64,000 bases of DNA from Vibrio tubiashii (GCA_000775715.1 JRWQ01000007.1:404902-468901), one strand, 5' to 3'; positions 19,434 to 28,662 are shown, counted from the first letter of the stretch. Numbers and translations: made by a program. Notes: generated by a model from the letters alone, not told the origin.

Positions 19434-20637
19434 AAAGGGCTATATGCTAGCCGCGTTCCCATTGTTCTATTTACTACTGGTTTCACGTGCAAGCTTGGAC
19501 CCGGTATTGAATTTTACTAAAGTTGGCGGTATTGGCGTTGGTGCAGTGCTTAATTTGGCGCTGGTGTTTATTTTCTTTTTGCTATTTATCAAACGGCAAG
19601 ATGTACCCAAGGTCTTCTTTGTTCCTTGGATTGTATTTAGTGCAGTGACTGTGCTTTCTTCGTTTTGGTCTCCAGATCTTGTCAACAGCTTACGTTCGTC
19701 ATTTTGGATTCTCACTTACATGTCGGCGTTTTTTATACCGTTTTATTTTTCAGAACCAAGACGTTGTTACGAGTCGGTACTTTATTTGGTCATCTTATCG
19801 TTTGCGATACCACTAGCTGTAGGATTGCTCGAAATAGCGACGAACTTGTCGGCAATCGCTTCCGGTGAGCATCGAATCAAGTCGACGTTTTCACACGCCA
19901 ATATTCTTGCTTTTTATTTAACCCAAGTGCTGTTTGCTGTACTTGCTGTTAGGGCTATGGCTCTCAAAGAGCGTTGGAACATTTTTGGTAGTTACGTAGG
20001 CTTAGCCATGATTGGCTTGGTGTGTATCATGGTTATCTTTACCCAGACGCGTAGTGCTTGGGGCGTAATGTTGATACTTATAGGTACTCACTGTCTTGTC
20101 AACGAAAGACGTCTCATACTGCCAATGGTCTTATGTGGCTTAATGCTCGCCGCGTTTCCCCCAGTTACAGAACGCATACTCGATTCGCTGTCTTCTGCGG
20201 AAACCTACTATGATCCCTATGCGCAGTTGAACTCGTTTGAATGGCGTTTGGTTGTTTGGAAGTCTGCCATGCCTTGGATCGCCGACAATGTATGGTTAGG
20301 CTATGGCTTTAACTCATTTGGCCATTATTTTCTCGATTTTGTTCAATTAGAAGAAGATAGCTCATTCGATGCCCATAACATGTACGTTCAATATTTGTTC
20401 GATATGGGGCTTGTGGGGCTAATTAGCTATTTAGCGCTAGCGTTTGTTTCTATTTATTTTCTGGTGATCGGTAGACAGCGTCACGTGACAGGAACTCTGG
20501 TTCTCGTTTGTTTTGTGTCCTATTCGATTTGTGGCATTACAGATAATATTTCATTTTACCTTTCGTTTAATTGGTACTTTTGGCTCGTGATTGGGGCTTA
20601 TCTTTCATTCGTTTATAGGGAGGTTGTCGAAAGGTGA
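19420..20637 (+). CDS. O-antigen ligase/polymerase (Wzy-like) membrane protein, copy 1
   Basis: Inner-membrane protein with about 10-12 hydrophobic segments and the Wzy_C-type periplasmic loop (WKSAMPWIADNVWLGYGFNSF, then EEDSSFDAHNMYVQYLFDMG with the conserved His). It should polymerise repeat units or ligate the glycan. I choose GTG 19420 because GAGGG lies just upstream; GTG 19408 is also in frame. It overlaps the flippase end by 14 bases and the next gene by 4 (GTGA). A second protein of this superfamily is encoded at 25782. Confidence 0.9.
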   Translation: MLQVKKGYMLAAFPLFYLLLVSRASLDPVLNFTKVGGIGVGAVLNLALVFIFFLLFIKRQDVPKVFFVPWIVFSAVTVLSSFWSPDLVNSLRSSFWILTYMSAFFIPFYFSEPRRCYESVLYLVILSFAIPLAVGLLEIATNLSAIASGEHRIKSTFSHANILAFYLTQVLFAVLAVRAMALKERWNIFGSYVGLAMIGLVCIMVIFTQTRSAWGVMLILIGTHCLVNERRLILPMVLCGLMLAAFPPVTERILDSLSSAETYYDPYAQLNSFEWRLVVWKSAMPWIADNVWLGYGFNSFGHYFLDFVQLEEDSSFDAHNMYVQYLFDMGLVGLISYLALAFVSIYFLVIGRQRHVTGTLVLVCFVSYSICGITDNISFYLSFNWYFWLVIGAYLSFVYREVVER

Positions 20638-21830
20638 CTATTTTGTACGTAATCAATCAATACCCAAAGATTTCTCATACGTTTATTCGTCGAGAAATCA
20701 TTGAGATGGAAGCTCAAGGTAAGACGATACTAAGGTCATCAATCCGACGTCCTCCTGAGACATTAGTTGATGTCGCAGATATTGTTGAAGAGGGCAAAAC
20801 GCACTACATTATCAGTGGTATAAGCGCAATTTCCCGTAATCTACTTAAAGGTCTGACAACCAAGGGATTATGGGATAGTGCGAAGTTTTTCGTATCGTAC
20901 ATGGCTAAGTCACGCAAGAAATTTAAGTCGCTACTGTATTACGTAGAGGCGTTATGCCTTGCGGGGCGCTATAAGAATGACAGTGTTGAGCATATCCATG
21001 CTCACTTTGGCACGAACTCAGCCGATGTCGCGATGTTCACCTCGAAAATGCTTGGAGTACCTTTCTCATTTACGATTCATGGTGCGGATGAGTTGGATAA
21101 CTTTCAAGACTATTCAATTACTAAAAAAGTTGAGCAATCTTTGAAAACGTTCTGCGTCTGTTCTTATATCGCGGCTCAGGTTAAACGCAAAACCCAGCTT
21201 GAAGATCACCATAAAGTCAGTGTCGCTAAGTGTGGCGTAGAAGTGATCAACCACAAAGTTCAACAACCGCTTAATGACCGAAATGACACACTACTCAACT
21301 TAGTCATCGTTGCGCGTGTATGCCCGGAAAAAGGCTATTTCACCCTTCTTGAAGCACTTAAACATATTAAGTCGCAAGGATTGTGTAACTTTCATCTGCG
21401 TGTTATAGGCGGGGGCGAAGACTTACAGAGCGTTGAGGCTAAAGCGCAACAATATGGTTTAGCGAATGACATTACTTTTATGGGCTGGAAATCGACAGAG
21501 GAAGTGCTAGATGTGGTAGCCCAGTCGGATCTGTTTGTGTTACCTAGCTATATGGAAGGCTTACCTATTTCGATTATGGAGTCGATGATGGTTAAGACCC
21601 CGGTACTCTCGACATATGTATCTGGGATTCCAGAATTGATTGAGCATGGTGTTAACGGTTTGTTGGTCCCTGCGAATGACTATCATCGATTGGCAAACGC
21701 AATTGTTGAATTCTCAACAATGCCTCAAGACGCGAGAGATGAACTAACCGTGCTTGCTAAAGAGAGTGTGGTCAGCAATCACAGCTTAGATAGAGTTGTG
21801 GCCAACATCTGTATGGAGATCACAGCATGA
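20634..21830 (+). CDS. Glycosyltransferase family 4 (GT-B)
   Basis: Cytoplasmic retaining glycosyltransferase of the exopolysaccharide pathway. The N-terminal acceptor half contains the HAHFGTNSADVAM motif and FTIHGADELD; the C-terminal donor half has VIARVCPEKGY, FMGWKSTEEV and the nucleotide-sugar motif SYMEGLPISIMESMM. It resembles colanic-acid WcaL-like enzymes. The donor sugar cannot be told. The GTG start overlaps the upstream stop (GTGA), and its own stop overlaps the next start (ATGA). Confidence 0.92.
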   Translation: MTILYVINQYPKISHTFIRREIIEMEAQGKTILRSSIRRPPETLVDVADIVEEGKTHYIISGISAISRNLLKGLTTKGLWDSAKFFVSYMAKSRKKFKSLLYYVEALCLAGRYKNDSVEHIHAHFGTNSADVAMFTSKMLGVPFSFTIHGADELDNFQDYSITKKVEQSLKTFCVCSYIAAQVKRKTQLEDHHKVSVAKCGVEVINHKVQQPLNDRNDTLLNLVIVARVCPEKGYFTLLEALKHIKSQGLCNFHLRVIGGGEDLQSVEAKAQQYGLANDITFMGWKSTEEVLDVVAQSDLFVLPSYMEGLPISIMESMMVKTPVLSTYVSGIPELIEHGVNGLLVPANDYHRLANAIVEFSTMPQDARDELTVLAKESVVSNHSLDRVVANICMEITA

Positions 21831-22993
21831 TCATTGAGATGCTATTGGTGTTAATCGTATTAGTGCCAGGATTGCTACTGTTGGTAGAGCTTACGTTGTC
21901 AATTTTGACCAAGCAGAGTAATTCTAGTGGATTTACCAAGGACTCTGAGAAATCAATGCGTCTCGCTATTGTTATGCCAGCTCACAACGAAGAAGCAGTA
22001 GTCGCTAAGGCAGTAACTTCAATCCACGATCAGCTTACAGAAGGGGATTTGCTCGTTGTAGTTGCCGATAACTGTAGTGATACAACTGCTGATATTGTTC
22101 GAGATCTTGAATTAGCTCATGTCGTGGTGTTAGAGCGGAGGGATACGATTAACCGAGGTAAAGGGTTTGCTCTCGATCACGGCCACAGTTACCTAAAGCA
22201 ACAAAATATAGAGTTCGATACTTTAGGGGTAATTGACTCAGATTGCGTGTTTGCAGAACAGGACGCAGTAGACCATATAAAGCAATATGCGAAAGCTGCC
22301 GATCTGTTCCAAGTCGGTTATCTGATGCAATCAAACGCCAACACTTCTTTACTGTCTTCGTTTGCATGGTTTCTAAAAACAGCGTCGCGTTCGATCGGAA
22401 TGATGAAGCTATTTGGTGCATGTCATATTCAAGGCTCAGGCTTTTTTATCTCATCTAAAATCGCCACCAATGTAGATTTTGCATCAGGAAGTATCGTCGA
22501 AGATCTTGAACTTGGACTTAACATGGCTGAGAAAAAGGTGTTTTGTAAGTACCTGCCTAGCGTAACGCTTTTATCTGAGATGCCTTCTGATGTTGAAGTT
22601 CTTCAAACTCAAAAATCACGCTGGGAAGTTGGGCACCTCAAGGTTTTAATAGAAGAAGCTTTACCTCGCGCATGGCGCGCAATCAAGCAGGGCAATGTGC
22701 GTTATTTATTACTGGTGTGCGACCTTTCCGTCCCTCCACTCATCACTTATCTCGCGGGTTTGGTGGTGTTGATGTGCGTGTTAGCCCTGTTTACTAGCAT
22801 AGGCGCATTGATGGTATTTGCATGTTTGCTAACGTTTTTACCATTGCTTTACCTACATTGGAAAAGGTTTTGCAGCCTGTTTGAGGTTGATTTCGCATTC
22901 AGCCAGATAGTTGCTTACGTCCTAGTCAAATTTAAAGTTATTACGAATTACTCCAACAAAAAGTCACGAGCTTGGAATAAAACAGAAAGGTAG
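21827..22993 (+). CDS. Glycosyltransferase family 2 with membrane segments
   Basis: Membrane-anchored GT-A enzyme. A hydrophobic N-terminal helix is followed by the GT2 fold (LAIVMPAHNEEAVV, VADNCSD, GVIDSDC as the DxD site, EDLELGL) and the QKSRW motif (a QxxRW signature seen in processive GT2 enzymes). Two or three membrane helices follow near the C-terminus. The QxxRW motif hints at chain-forming rather than single-transfer activity, but that is inference. Coupled to the previous gene by an ATGA overlap. Confidence 0.9.
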   Translation: MIIEMLLVLIVLVPGLLLLVELTLSILTKQSNSSGFTKDSEKSMRLAIVMPAHNEEAVVAKAVTSIHDQLTEGDLLVVVADNCSDTTADIVRDLELAHVVVLERRDTINRGKGFALDHGHSYLKQQNIEFDTLGVIDSDCVFAEQDAVDHIKQYAKAADLFQVGYLMQSNANTSLLSSFAWFLKTASRSIGMMKLFGACHIQGSGFFISSKIATNVDFASGSIVEDLELGLNMAEKKVFCKYLPSVTLLSEMPSDVEVLQTQKSRWEVGHLKVLIEEALPRAWRAIKQGNVRYLLLVCDLSVPPLITYLAGLVVLMCVLALFTSIGALMVFACLLTFLPLLYLHWKRFCSLFEVDFAFSQIVAYVLVKFKVITNYSNKKSRAWNKTER

Positions 22994-22999
22994 TCTTAC

Positions 23000-23746
23000 A
23001 TGATGGAACATAGTGTATTTGGTTTGAAGTATCACGCACTGAGCGAGAGCGAAACCATAAACCATATTTTTGACACATTGGATACACCAAAGGCGTTAGT
23101 AAGATCTGACCTTAACGTGGGTACTGTGGTGTCAGCGCAGGAAGATAGCAATATTGCTAACTATATTAGTGACTCTGATTTAGTCAATATCGACGGAATG
23201 GGTGTACTGTTCTATCTTAAGTTGAGAGGAATTCATCTCGAGCGCTATACTGGTGTCGATCTGTTTTTAGACATACTTAAACGCTGTAATGCATCGGGTA
23301 ACAGTGCTTTTCTGTTCGGAGCTAAGCCTGAGGTTTTGGATAAAGCGGAACAACGCATTCAAGCTCAGTACGGTGATGTTATTGCTGGTAAGCAACATGG
23401 CTATATCGACCTGAGTAGCGAAGAAGCATGTAAAAACGCGGTTGAAAAAATCAATGATTCTGGCGCCGATTTTTTGTTTGTTGGAATTAAGTCACCAGAG
23501 AAAGAGATATTCATCAAGAAGTATCGCTCTGAGCTTAAAGTGTCTTGGATTTTCGGTGTTGGTGGCGCCATTGATGTTGTTGCGGGCGAAGTACAACGAG
23601 CACCAGAGTGGATACAGAAAATTGGTTTTGAGTGGTTGTATCGTGTTTATCAAGAGCCAAAGCGAATGTGGAAACGTTATTTGGTTTCAAACAGTAAGTT
23701 CTTGTGGTTAATCATCCAAAATTTGTTTAGCCGGAGAGCGGCATGA
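23000..23746 (+). CDS. WecG/TagA/CpsF family glycosyltransferase
   Basis: Member of GT26, which transfers ManNAc-type or glucose residues onto a lipid-linked first sugar. Family marks are the N-terminal NVGTV...NIDGMGV block, RYTGVDLF, FLFGAKPEVLDKA, the DFLFVGIKSPEKEIF segment and VGGAIDVVAGEVQRAPEWIQKIGFEWLYR (given here across its length, conserved to the end). Together with wecB this supports ManNAc(A) in the repeat unit. AAAGGTAG precedes two adjacent ATGs (23000 or 23003). Confidence 0.93.
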   Translation: MMEHSVFGLKYHALSESETINHIFDTLDTPKALVRSDLNVGTVVSAQEDSNIANYISDSDLVNIDGMGVLFYLKLRGIHLERYTGVDLFLDILKRCNASGNSAFLFGAKPEVLDKAEQRIQAQYGDVIAGKQHGYIDLSSEEACKNAVEKINDSGADFLFVGIKSPEKEIFIKKYRSELKVSWIFGVGGAIDVVAGEVQRAPEWIQKIGFEWLYRVYQEPKRMWKRYLVSNSKFLWLIIQNLFSRRAA

Positions 23747-24624
23747 AGAACCCTATATCGGTCGTAATTCCTCTTTACAACAAAGAGGATTACATTCGGC
23801 GTGCACTCGACTCGGTTTTGGAACAAAGTTACCCCGCTGAAGAAATCATTGTTGTTGATGATGGTTCGACCGACGATTCTGCATTAATCGTCAAGCAGGA
23901 GTACCCGACTGTTCGGTTAATTACACAAGCTAACGCGGGTGTGTCTGCAGCAAGGAATAAAGGGCTTTCGGTAGCATCCAATGGGTTGGTTGCGCTATTA
24001 GATGCAGATGATCAATTTTGTCCGGATCACTTACTCCACTTAAACGAGTTGTATAACCGAAACCCCGGCTTCGCGCTATATGGCAATAACTTCAAGCAAG
24101 TCAGCACCGAGCGCGAGGTAGACAAAACCATCAAATACGAAGTAAGAAACTATATCGCTGAATATCCGAATCAAGGCGGTCTAGTAAACTCAAGTTCTTC
24201 GTTGATCAATAAGTCGCTGTTGGACAGTGATGAAGTGTTCCCTATCGGTATAACCATGGGTGAAGACGTGTATACATGGGTTAAGTTAATCTCACTGAGT
24301 AAAGGCATGGTGCCCGTGAGCAGCTATGTTGGTTCTATTTATTATGATGACACTGATGGTGCGATGAACTCTGGTAAATCCAAGCCATTCCCTGAAGTAT
24401 TAAAACCTTACAGTCCACTTTGGCAGTATAACAAAACGCTTACATATCAGTTTGAAAGACATTTCTTTGAAGATTATGTTCGCTCAATTTACCACTGCGG
24501 AACTCGTTGGGAACTCGTTAAAGCACTTATACAGGTGAGAAAACGATACGTGGCTAAGTTCGCACTGAAATTGTTCGTTCCCGCTCAAGTCATTGGTTTT
24601 GCAAAAAGCCTTCGCACTACGTAG
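23743..24624 (+). CDS. Glycosyltransferase family 2
   Basis: Soluble or membrane-associated GT-A transferase of the polysaccharide pathway. The opening SVVIPLYNKEDYIRRALDSVL, VVDDGSTDDS, NAGVSAARNKG and the metal-binding LLDADDQF are textbook GT2 motifs. The acidic GEDVY further on is the likely catalytic base region. No membrane helix is obvious. ATGA overlap with the upstream gene. Sugar specificity unknown. Confidence 0.92.
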   Translation: MKNPISVVIPLYNKEDYIRRALDSVLEQSYPAEEIIVVDDGSTDDSALIVKQEYPTVRLITQANAGVSAARNKGLSVASNGLVALLDADDQFCPDHLLHLNELYNRNPGFALYGNNFKQVSTEREVDKTIKYEVRNYIAEYPNQGGLVNSSSSLINKSLLDSDEVFPIGITMGEDVYTWVKLISLSKGMVPVSSYVGSIYYDDTDGAMNSGKSKPFPEVLKPYSPLWQYNKTLTYQFERHFFEDYVRSIYHCGTRWELVKALIQVRKRYVAKFALKLFVPAQVIGFAKSLRTT

Positions 24625-24647
24625 CATTGATAGAGGATTAGAACGGA

Positions 24648-25304
24648 ATGGGGAACATTAGAGCAACTCTGTTTTCATCTTTTGGTGTAATGCTGTCTTG
24701 CCTGCTGTTCTATGCGGGTGCGAACTATATGCACCAGTCGATAGTGACGGGTGCGATTGAGCGGCAAATCACCCAGTTCGGAGTTACGCAAAAAGATGGG
24801 CAAGTTGATGCTATATTTGAACTATCGGAACTATCGCCAGACTCGAAATTTGCAACCGCGCATGATCTTAATACCTACGTGAAACTGCTACAGTGGCAGC
24901 ATTATTACATGCCGCAAGCTAACTCGGATAACGAAATTGGCCAGTTATTAAACCAAAGCTTGTTACTCCGGCCAACTTGGTCACCGACCTATATTGAATC
25001 TTATAAGCAAGCTCAGTTGCTGGGTGACCATGAACAAGCGGAGAAGTACTTAAGTTTTGCCACCAAGTTCGCACCTTATGCACCGGCAACTGTACTCACT
25101 AATATTGATGCAGTGTTTTCTCAATGGGAGCAAACTAGCAAAGAGAGCAAAATAAAGGCTTCAAAGCAGCTCGTTTTCTTCGCAACTCAATGGCAACACA
25201 AGAAGGCGTTTAATGAAATGATTACCTATTCCTCAGGTAAAGGTCGTATATGTCGATTGCTTGATTTCAATAAGCTATCTCCTGCTGCTTGCGGCGATAT
25301 TTAA
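24648..25304 (+). CDS. VpsP-like exopolysaccharide-locus protein of unknown function
   Basis: A 218-aa protein with one N-terminal membrane helix (about residues 8-25) and a periplasmic helical domain. The LLLRPTWSPTYIESYKQAQLLG and EQAEKYLSFATKFAP pieces look TPR-like. It is the last gene of the plus-strand polysaccharide operon. I associate it loosely with the VpsP-type proteins found in Vibrio polysaccharide loci; no biochemical role is known to me. AGAGGATTAG precedes the ATG. Confidence 0.7.
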   Translation: MGNIRATLFSSFGVMLSCLLFYAGANYMHQSIVTGAIERQITQFGVTQKDGQVDAIFELSELSPDSKFATAHDLNTYVKLLQWQHYYMPQANSDNEIGQLLNQSLLLRPTWSPTYIESYKQAQLLGDHEQAEKYLSFATKFAPYAPATVLTNIDAVFSQWEQTSKESKIKASKQLVFFATQWQHKKAFNEMITYSSGKGRICRLLDFNKLSPAACGDI

Positions 25305-25333
25305 TGTAGGGTAATAATAGCTGGAGGCGTGTG

Positions 25334-25777
25334 CTACGCTTTCAGGCGACTTTTCCAACTTAATACCGCGCGTTCCAGTACAGAAAAGCACTGCTCGAAC
25401 ACTTCCATCTCTTGTCCTATAGGGTCATGAACTTCACCCACGCCAATCCATTGCCCAATTAATAGAGTTTTCGCCCTAGCACCTTGAGAAACTTGAGCAA
25501 CTTGTTCGATGTGCTCATGCGTCATGACTAAGATTAAGTCGTGTTGGGATACTAGTTCAGGTGTCAGTTGCTGGGCTTGCAGGCGGGAAATATCTAGACC
25601 ATTCTGCTTAGCAACTGACTGAGAGTTTGTCACAGGGTGAACACCAGATAGTTGGTGCCTATCAACAAACACTCCGGCTGAATCAATATTTAAACTTGGC
25701 ATATGCTTTTCAAATAGCGCATGTGCGATAGGTGAGCGACAGATATTGCCTGAACATACGATCAGAATGTTATTCAT
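25334..25777 (-). CDS. Low-molecular-weight protein tyrosine phosphatase (Wzb-like)
   Basis: Cytoplasmic phosphatase that probably dephosphorylates the tyrosine cluster of the Wzc-like kinase at 14810. The P-loop CX5RS lies at residues 8-15 (catalytic Cys8, Arg14) and the general-acid Asp is in the VHDPIGQ loop. The 147-aa length is standard. It is encoded convergently to the kinase operon, 4 bases after a second polymerase/ligase gene, so kinase and phosphatase are on opposite transcripts. Confidence 0.93.
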   Translation of the reverse strand: MNNILIVCSGNICRSPIAHALFEKHMPSLNIDSAGVFVDRHQLSGVHPVTNSQSVAKQNGLDISRLQAQQLTPELVSQHDLILVMTHEHIEQVAQVSQGARAKTLLIGQWIGVGEVHDPIGQEMEVFEQCFSVLERAVLSWKSRLKA

Positions 25778-25781
25778 TCGT

Positions 25782-27206
25782 TTATTGTGCCTTTATAGGT
25801 TGCCTTGCAGTCCCTACGCGCTGGGGGAGTTTAAGTATTCCGGTTGCTGGAAGCACAGACGTTGCATTGGCAAAGAACAGAATTAGAAGAAAAGTCAGCG
25901 CGTTAGCAGTGGGCTGTAGGTTAAAGTCTACGCTAATATGAATCATCATACCAATCATCGCCATTATGCTACCAAGAGCAATGCCTTTCATTGTGCGGCT
26001 ATTACGTCGTTGTATGGTGCGAATAGCACGACAAAACGAGTAAATGATAACAGTGCCTAGTAACAATGTTGCGGGGATACCGGCCTCAACCGCGAATTGG
26101 ACATAATCGTTGTGGGCATGATCATAGAATCCGATATCTGCTTTGGAGTACATAGGAAAGACAGAATAGAAACTCGCCATACCTGTTCCAGTAAATGGGA
26201 AATCACGAATAATATCTAAACACCACACCACGACTTGGTCGCGGGTTTCACCAATTAATGAGGTCTCTGCGATACGTTGTTTGACTTTAGCTAACCCGAA
26301 TAAAGCGCCAACTACTATGGTGTCGATGGCAACTATGCTCGCGACCAATAAAGGTAATGCTCTAGGCTTGTGCTTGTATAGTAGTAGTGCTAGAGCGCCA
26401 CCAATAGTAACAGCCGCAAAAAACGCGGTATTACCCATTCTCGAGCGTGTCATCACCAAACCAATGACCATAATCACTAGACAAAGCCTTATGAACATTT
26501 TGTTGCTTAGAATGCTTTCCAGTATGCGTCTCAGGTGAGTTCGCCATGAGCCAGATTTGCTGACGTGTAATTGGGTGACAATCAAACCTAAACCAATACA
26601 TAACGCCATCATTAAATAGTTAGCTAAGTGATTCTTGTAGACAAAAGAACCGGTGGCGATGTTCTGCTCAGGTAGCTTAAAGATTAAGCTTTCAGTGATG
26701 TTGAGCAGGACCATGAAAGAGGCATAAAACGCTTGGAAAGTAGCGCCTACCACTAAGCATGTCGCCATTGAGCGTAGTCTTTGGCTCGAGTTAATTATAA
26801 ATATCGCGTTAATGACGACCAGTGTGTAGGCAATTCCTTTGTATAACGAGATAAGCGTCATGCTAGGGTCGAGAGAGATTGAGCCTTTGCTGGAAGTTAT
26901 CAACTGGTAGATCTCCGCGCTATTGGGAGAAATTACACGTAGGAAATCAATCGGGAAAGGTAGTGTTTGGATAAAGACCCATAACTGGAAAGCGACTAAG
27001 GTAAATACTAAGTACTTATAGCGAGCTAGGTACTCTAGAGGTAAATTACCTCGGTATGCCGCAATCAAGGTGACGCTCTGAATGGCTATCCACATTTCAA
27101 GAATAGACCACGCCCAAACTCGATTGCTTCCGAGTGGGATAGGGAGCCAGACTATAAGCGCAAGAAAAGAGTAATAGCTTAGTTTTTCGAGAGTATGGTT
27201 TTGCAT
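25782..27206 (-). CDS. O-antigen ligase/polymerase (Wzy-like) membrane protein, copy 2
   Basis: About 12 membrane segments and a clear Wzy_C/O-antigen-ligase loop: WCLDIIRDFPFTGTGMASF and YDHAHNDYVQFAVEAGIP with the catalytic-type His. It is unlike copy 1 in detail, so the two probably split polymerase and ligase (or two polymer) duties. The start ATG 27206 has no good ribosome site: an intrinsic terminator of the upstream gene ends only about 8 bases before it. Next downstream is the phosphatase gene (4-base gap). Confidence 0.88.
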   Translation of the reverse strand: MQNHTLEKLSYYSFLALIVWLPIPLGSNRVWAWSILEMWIAIQSVTLIAAYRGNLPLEYLARYKYLVFTLVAFQLWVFIQTLPFPIDFLRVISPNSAEIYQLITSSKGSISLDPSMTLISLYKGIAYTLVVINAIFIINSSQRLRSMATCLVVGATFQAFYASFMVLLNITESLIFKLPEQNIATGSFVYKNHLANYLMMALCIGLGLIVTQLHVSKSGSWRTHLRRILESILSNKMFIRLCLVIMVIGLVMTRSRMGNTAFFAAVTIGGALALLLYKHKPRALPLLVASIVAIDTIVVGALFGLAKVKQRIAETSLIGETRDQVVVWCLDIIRDFPFTGTGMASFYSVFPMYSKADIGFYDHAHNDYVQFAVEAGIPATLLLGTVIIYSFCRAIRTIQRRNSRTMKGIALGSIMAMIGMMIHISVDFNLQPTANALTFLLILFFANATSVLPATGILKLPQRVGTARQPIKAQ

Positions 27207-27214
27207 ATAAAGCC

Positions 27215-27239
27215 AAAAAGCCCAACGTTCGCTGGGCTT
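27215..27239 (-). terminator. Intrinsic terminator in the leader of the second ligase gene
   Basis: A 7-bp stem (27218-27224 with 27233-27239) is followed on the minus strand by a run of five T. It ends the 152-aa secreted-protein transcript, and its U-tract lies 8 bases before the ligase ATG, occupying the ribosome-site position. Confidence 0.8.
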
Positions 27240-27264
27240 ATATGTATCGTGTCATGTCTAGAGA

Positions 27265-27723
27265 TTAGTTTGGTGAAACAACACCTGCTCCGCCGCCGCC
27301 ATTACTGCCAACGGCAGGAGTCGCTGGTGGAGCCAGTGGTGATCCCTGGATAGATGGGATACCTGCCGCGGTTGCTTCCGAAACTTCTGTTGGGTCGAGA
27401 CCTGCTAGTAGTGCTGCAGTAGTAATAGCTTCGTTTGAAACTCCGGTTTCACGTGATAGATCTGCGATAGCTTGCAATTGCTCTGGAGCCGCGTTTAGTG
27501 CTTCAGCAATCGCAAACTGAGGATCTACATTGTCGTTGTTCAATAATACAGCAAGAATATCTAAAACCGATTCTGGGTTTGCTTGGTAGGCATTTTGGAT
27601 TGCCTGCTCGCTTGGAGCACCATTTAGTTGTGCTAGTACTTCACTGTCTAAATTCTCGTTGGCAAGAGAATATGAAGAAAATATTAAAGCAGATAGACAC
27701 GAAATAGTTAAAAGGCGCTTCAT
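27265..27723 (-). CDS. Secreted alanine-rich protein with Pro/Gly tail
   Basis: A 152-aa exported protein: signal peptide residues 1-21 (SYSLA-NEN), then an acidic, alanine-rich helical part made of short loosely repeated units (AIQNAYQANPESVLDILAVL, AIAEALNAAPEQLQAIADLS), and a low-complexity Pro/Gly-rich C-terminus (SPLAPPATPAVGSNGGGGAGVV). No cysteine is present in the mature part. I do not recognise the family. It heads the convergent minus-strand module with a polymerase/ligase and phosphatase, so a role at the cell surface or in the polysaccharide matrix is possible. An AGGATAAGT site precedes the ATG. Confidence 0.75.
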   Translation of the reverse strand: MKRLLTISCLSALIFSSYSLANENLDSEVLAQLNGAPSEQAIQNAYQANPESVLDILAVLLNNDNVDPQFAIAEALNAAPEQLQAIADLSRETGVSNEAITTAALLAGLDPTEVSEATAAGIPSIQGSPLAPPATPAVGSNGGGGAGVVSPN

Positions 27724-27923
27724 TACTTATCCTTGTTGGTTATCGACGTTAACTCGTTGAATAAACTCTAACAAGCTTTGCTACGATAGCAAACAGTGCC
27801 CGGTGAAATAGGTGTTTCAATATTTGGAATATGGCAAATTTTCAATGAAATATTGTTTAAAAGAATAAAAGGGTGCGTTTTCGACTGATTTGTAGGTTGT
27901 TACGCTCAAGGAAAGCTGAACAT

Positions 27924-28541
27924 TTAGCGTTTGAACGTATTCTTCTGTATAAAATAATCAATCTGCTTAGGTACAAATGAAGAATAAATCATACTAGTAT
28001 GGCTGTTTCTCACTTCAATGTGGTCAGTCATCCCCTCTATTTTGGTCTCTTCAACGGTGACAGTGCCGTCAGACATTATCTTATTGTCCATTAATAGCAA
28101 CGAACGAGCGCCTAGGGGTAAAGTACCAGCAATACAGCCTAAACGTTGTGGTAACGACCAACTCGATTCATGCTGAGCTAAACCAAAAAAAGGGGCGTTG
28201 CCAAGTATTGCACTGATGCCCAGTTCTTGAATTCTGGTCACAATAGACGCTCCTTGCATGGGAGACCCTATGGTTACAACATGCGAAACAGTGTCTAGAT
28301 CGGGCTTTCGAGCTTCTAAGTAGTGTTTGATGATGAGCCCGCCTAGGCTATGACCGACAAGGACATTACAAGTGGATGTAGACAGAGCATTGTCGATAGA
28401 TGAGAACACTTGTTGTTCATCGATAGCCACACTGTTGTAGGATAGGATTTTGGTTCGATAGCCGAAATCCCTAAGGCGATGGCTTAATGGCTGCATGACC
28501 ATGCCGTGCATATAAAGCCCATGTAAGATAATGATTTTCAT
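27924..28541 (-). CDS. Alpha/beta hydrolase, lipase-like
   Basis: A roughly 205-aa cytoplasmic alpha/beta hydrolase. The early HGLYMHG gives the oxyanion HG motif; the nucleophile elbow is GHSLGG; an acidic residue and His near the end (ASP in MSDGTVTVEET, His in RNSHTSM) could complete the triad. The small size and lack of a signal peptide fit the lipase/PGAP1-like group. I choose ATG 28541, with GGGG 6 bases upstream, over the in-frame ATG 39 bases further up. Substrate unknown. Confidence 0.8.
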   Translation of the reverse strand: MKIIILHGLYMHGMVMQPLSHRLRDFGYRTKILSYNSVAIDEQQVFSSIDNALSTSTCNVLVGHSLGGLIIKHYLEARKPDLDTVSHVVTIGSPMQGASIVTRIQELGISAILGNAPFFGLAQHESSWSLPQRLGCIAGTLPLGARSLLLMDNKIMSDGTVTVEETKIEGMTDHIEVRNSHTSMIYSSFVPKQIDYFIQKNTFKR

Positions 28542-28617
28542 ATGAATCCCCACAGCAAAGCTTATAGAGAATCTAACCATTTTCTTTGATTAACGCACTC
28601 AGTTTTTGTCTAGTTTG

Positions 28618-28662
28618 TGCAGCGACGCAACCACCAACCAGGTGTTGGTTAACATCGCTGCA
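28618..28662. other. Long stem-loop downstream of the D-lactate dehydrogenase gene
   Basis: Outer arms CAGCGA (28620-28625) and TCGCTG (28655-28660) enclose a second inverted repeat (ACCAAC/GTTGGT). There is no U-tract, so it may be an RNA-stabilising or processing hairpin rather than a terminator. Confidence 0.4.
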
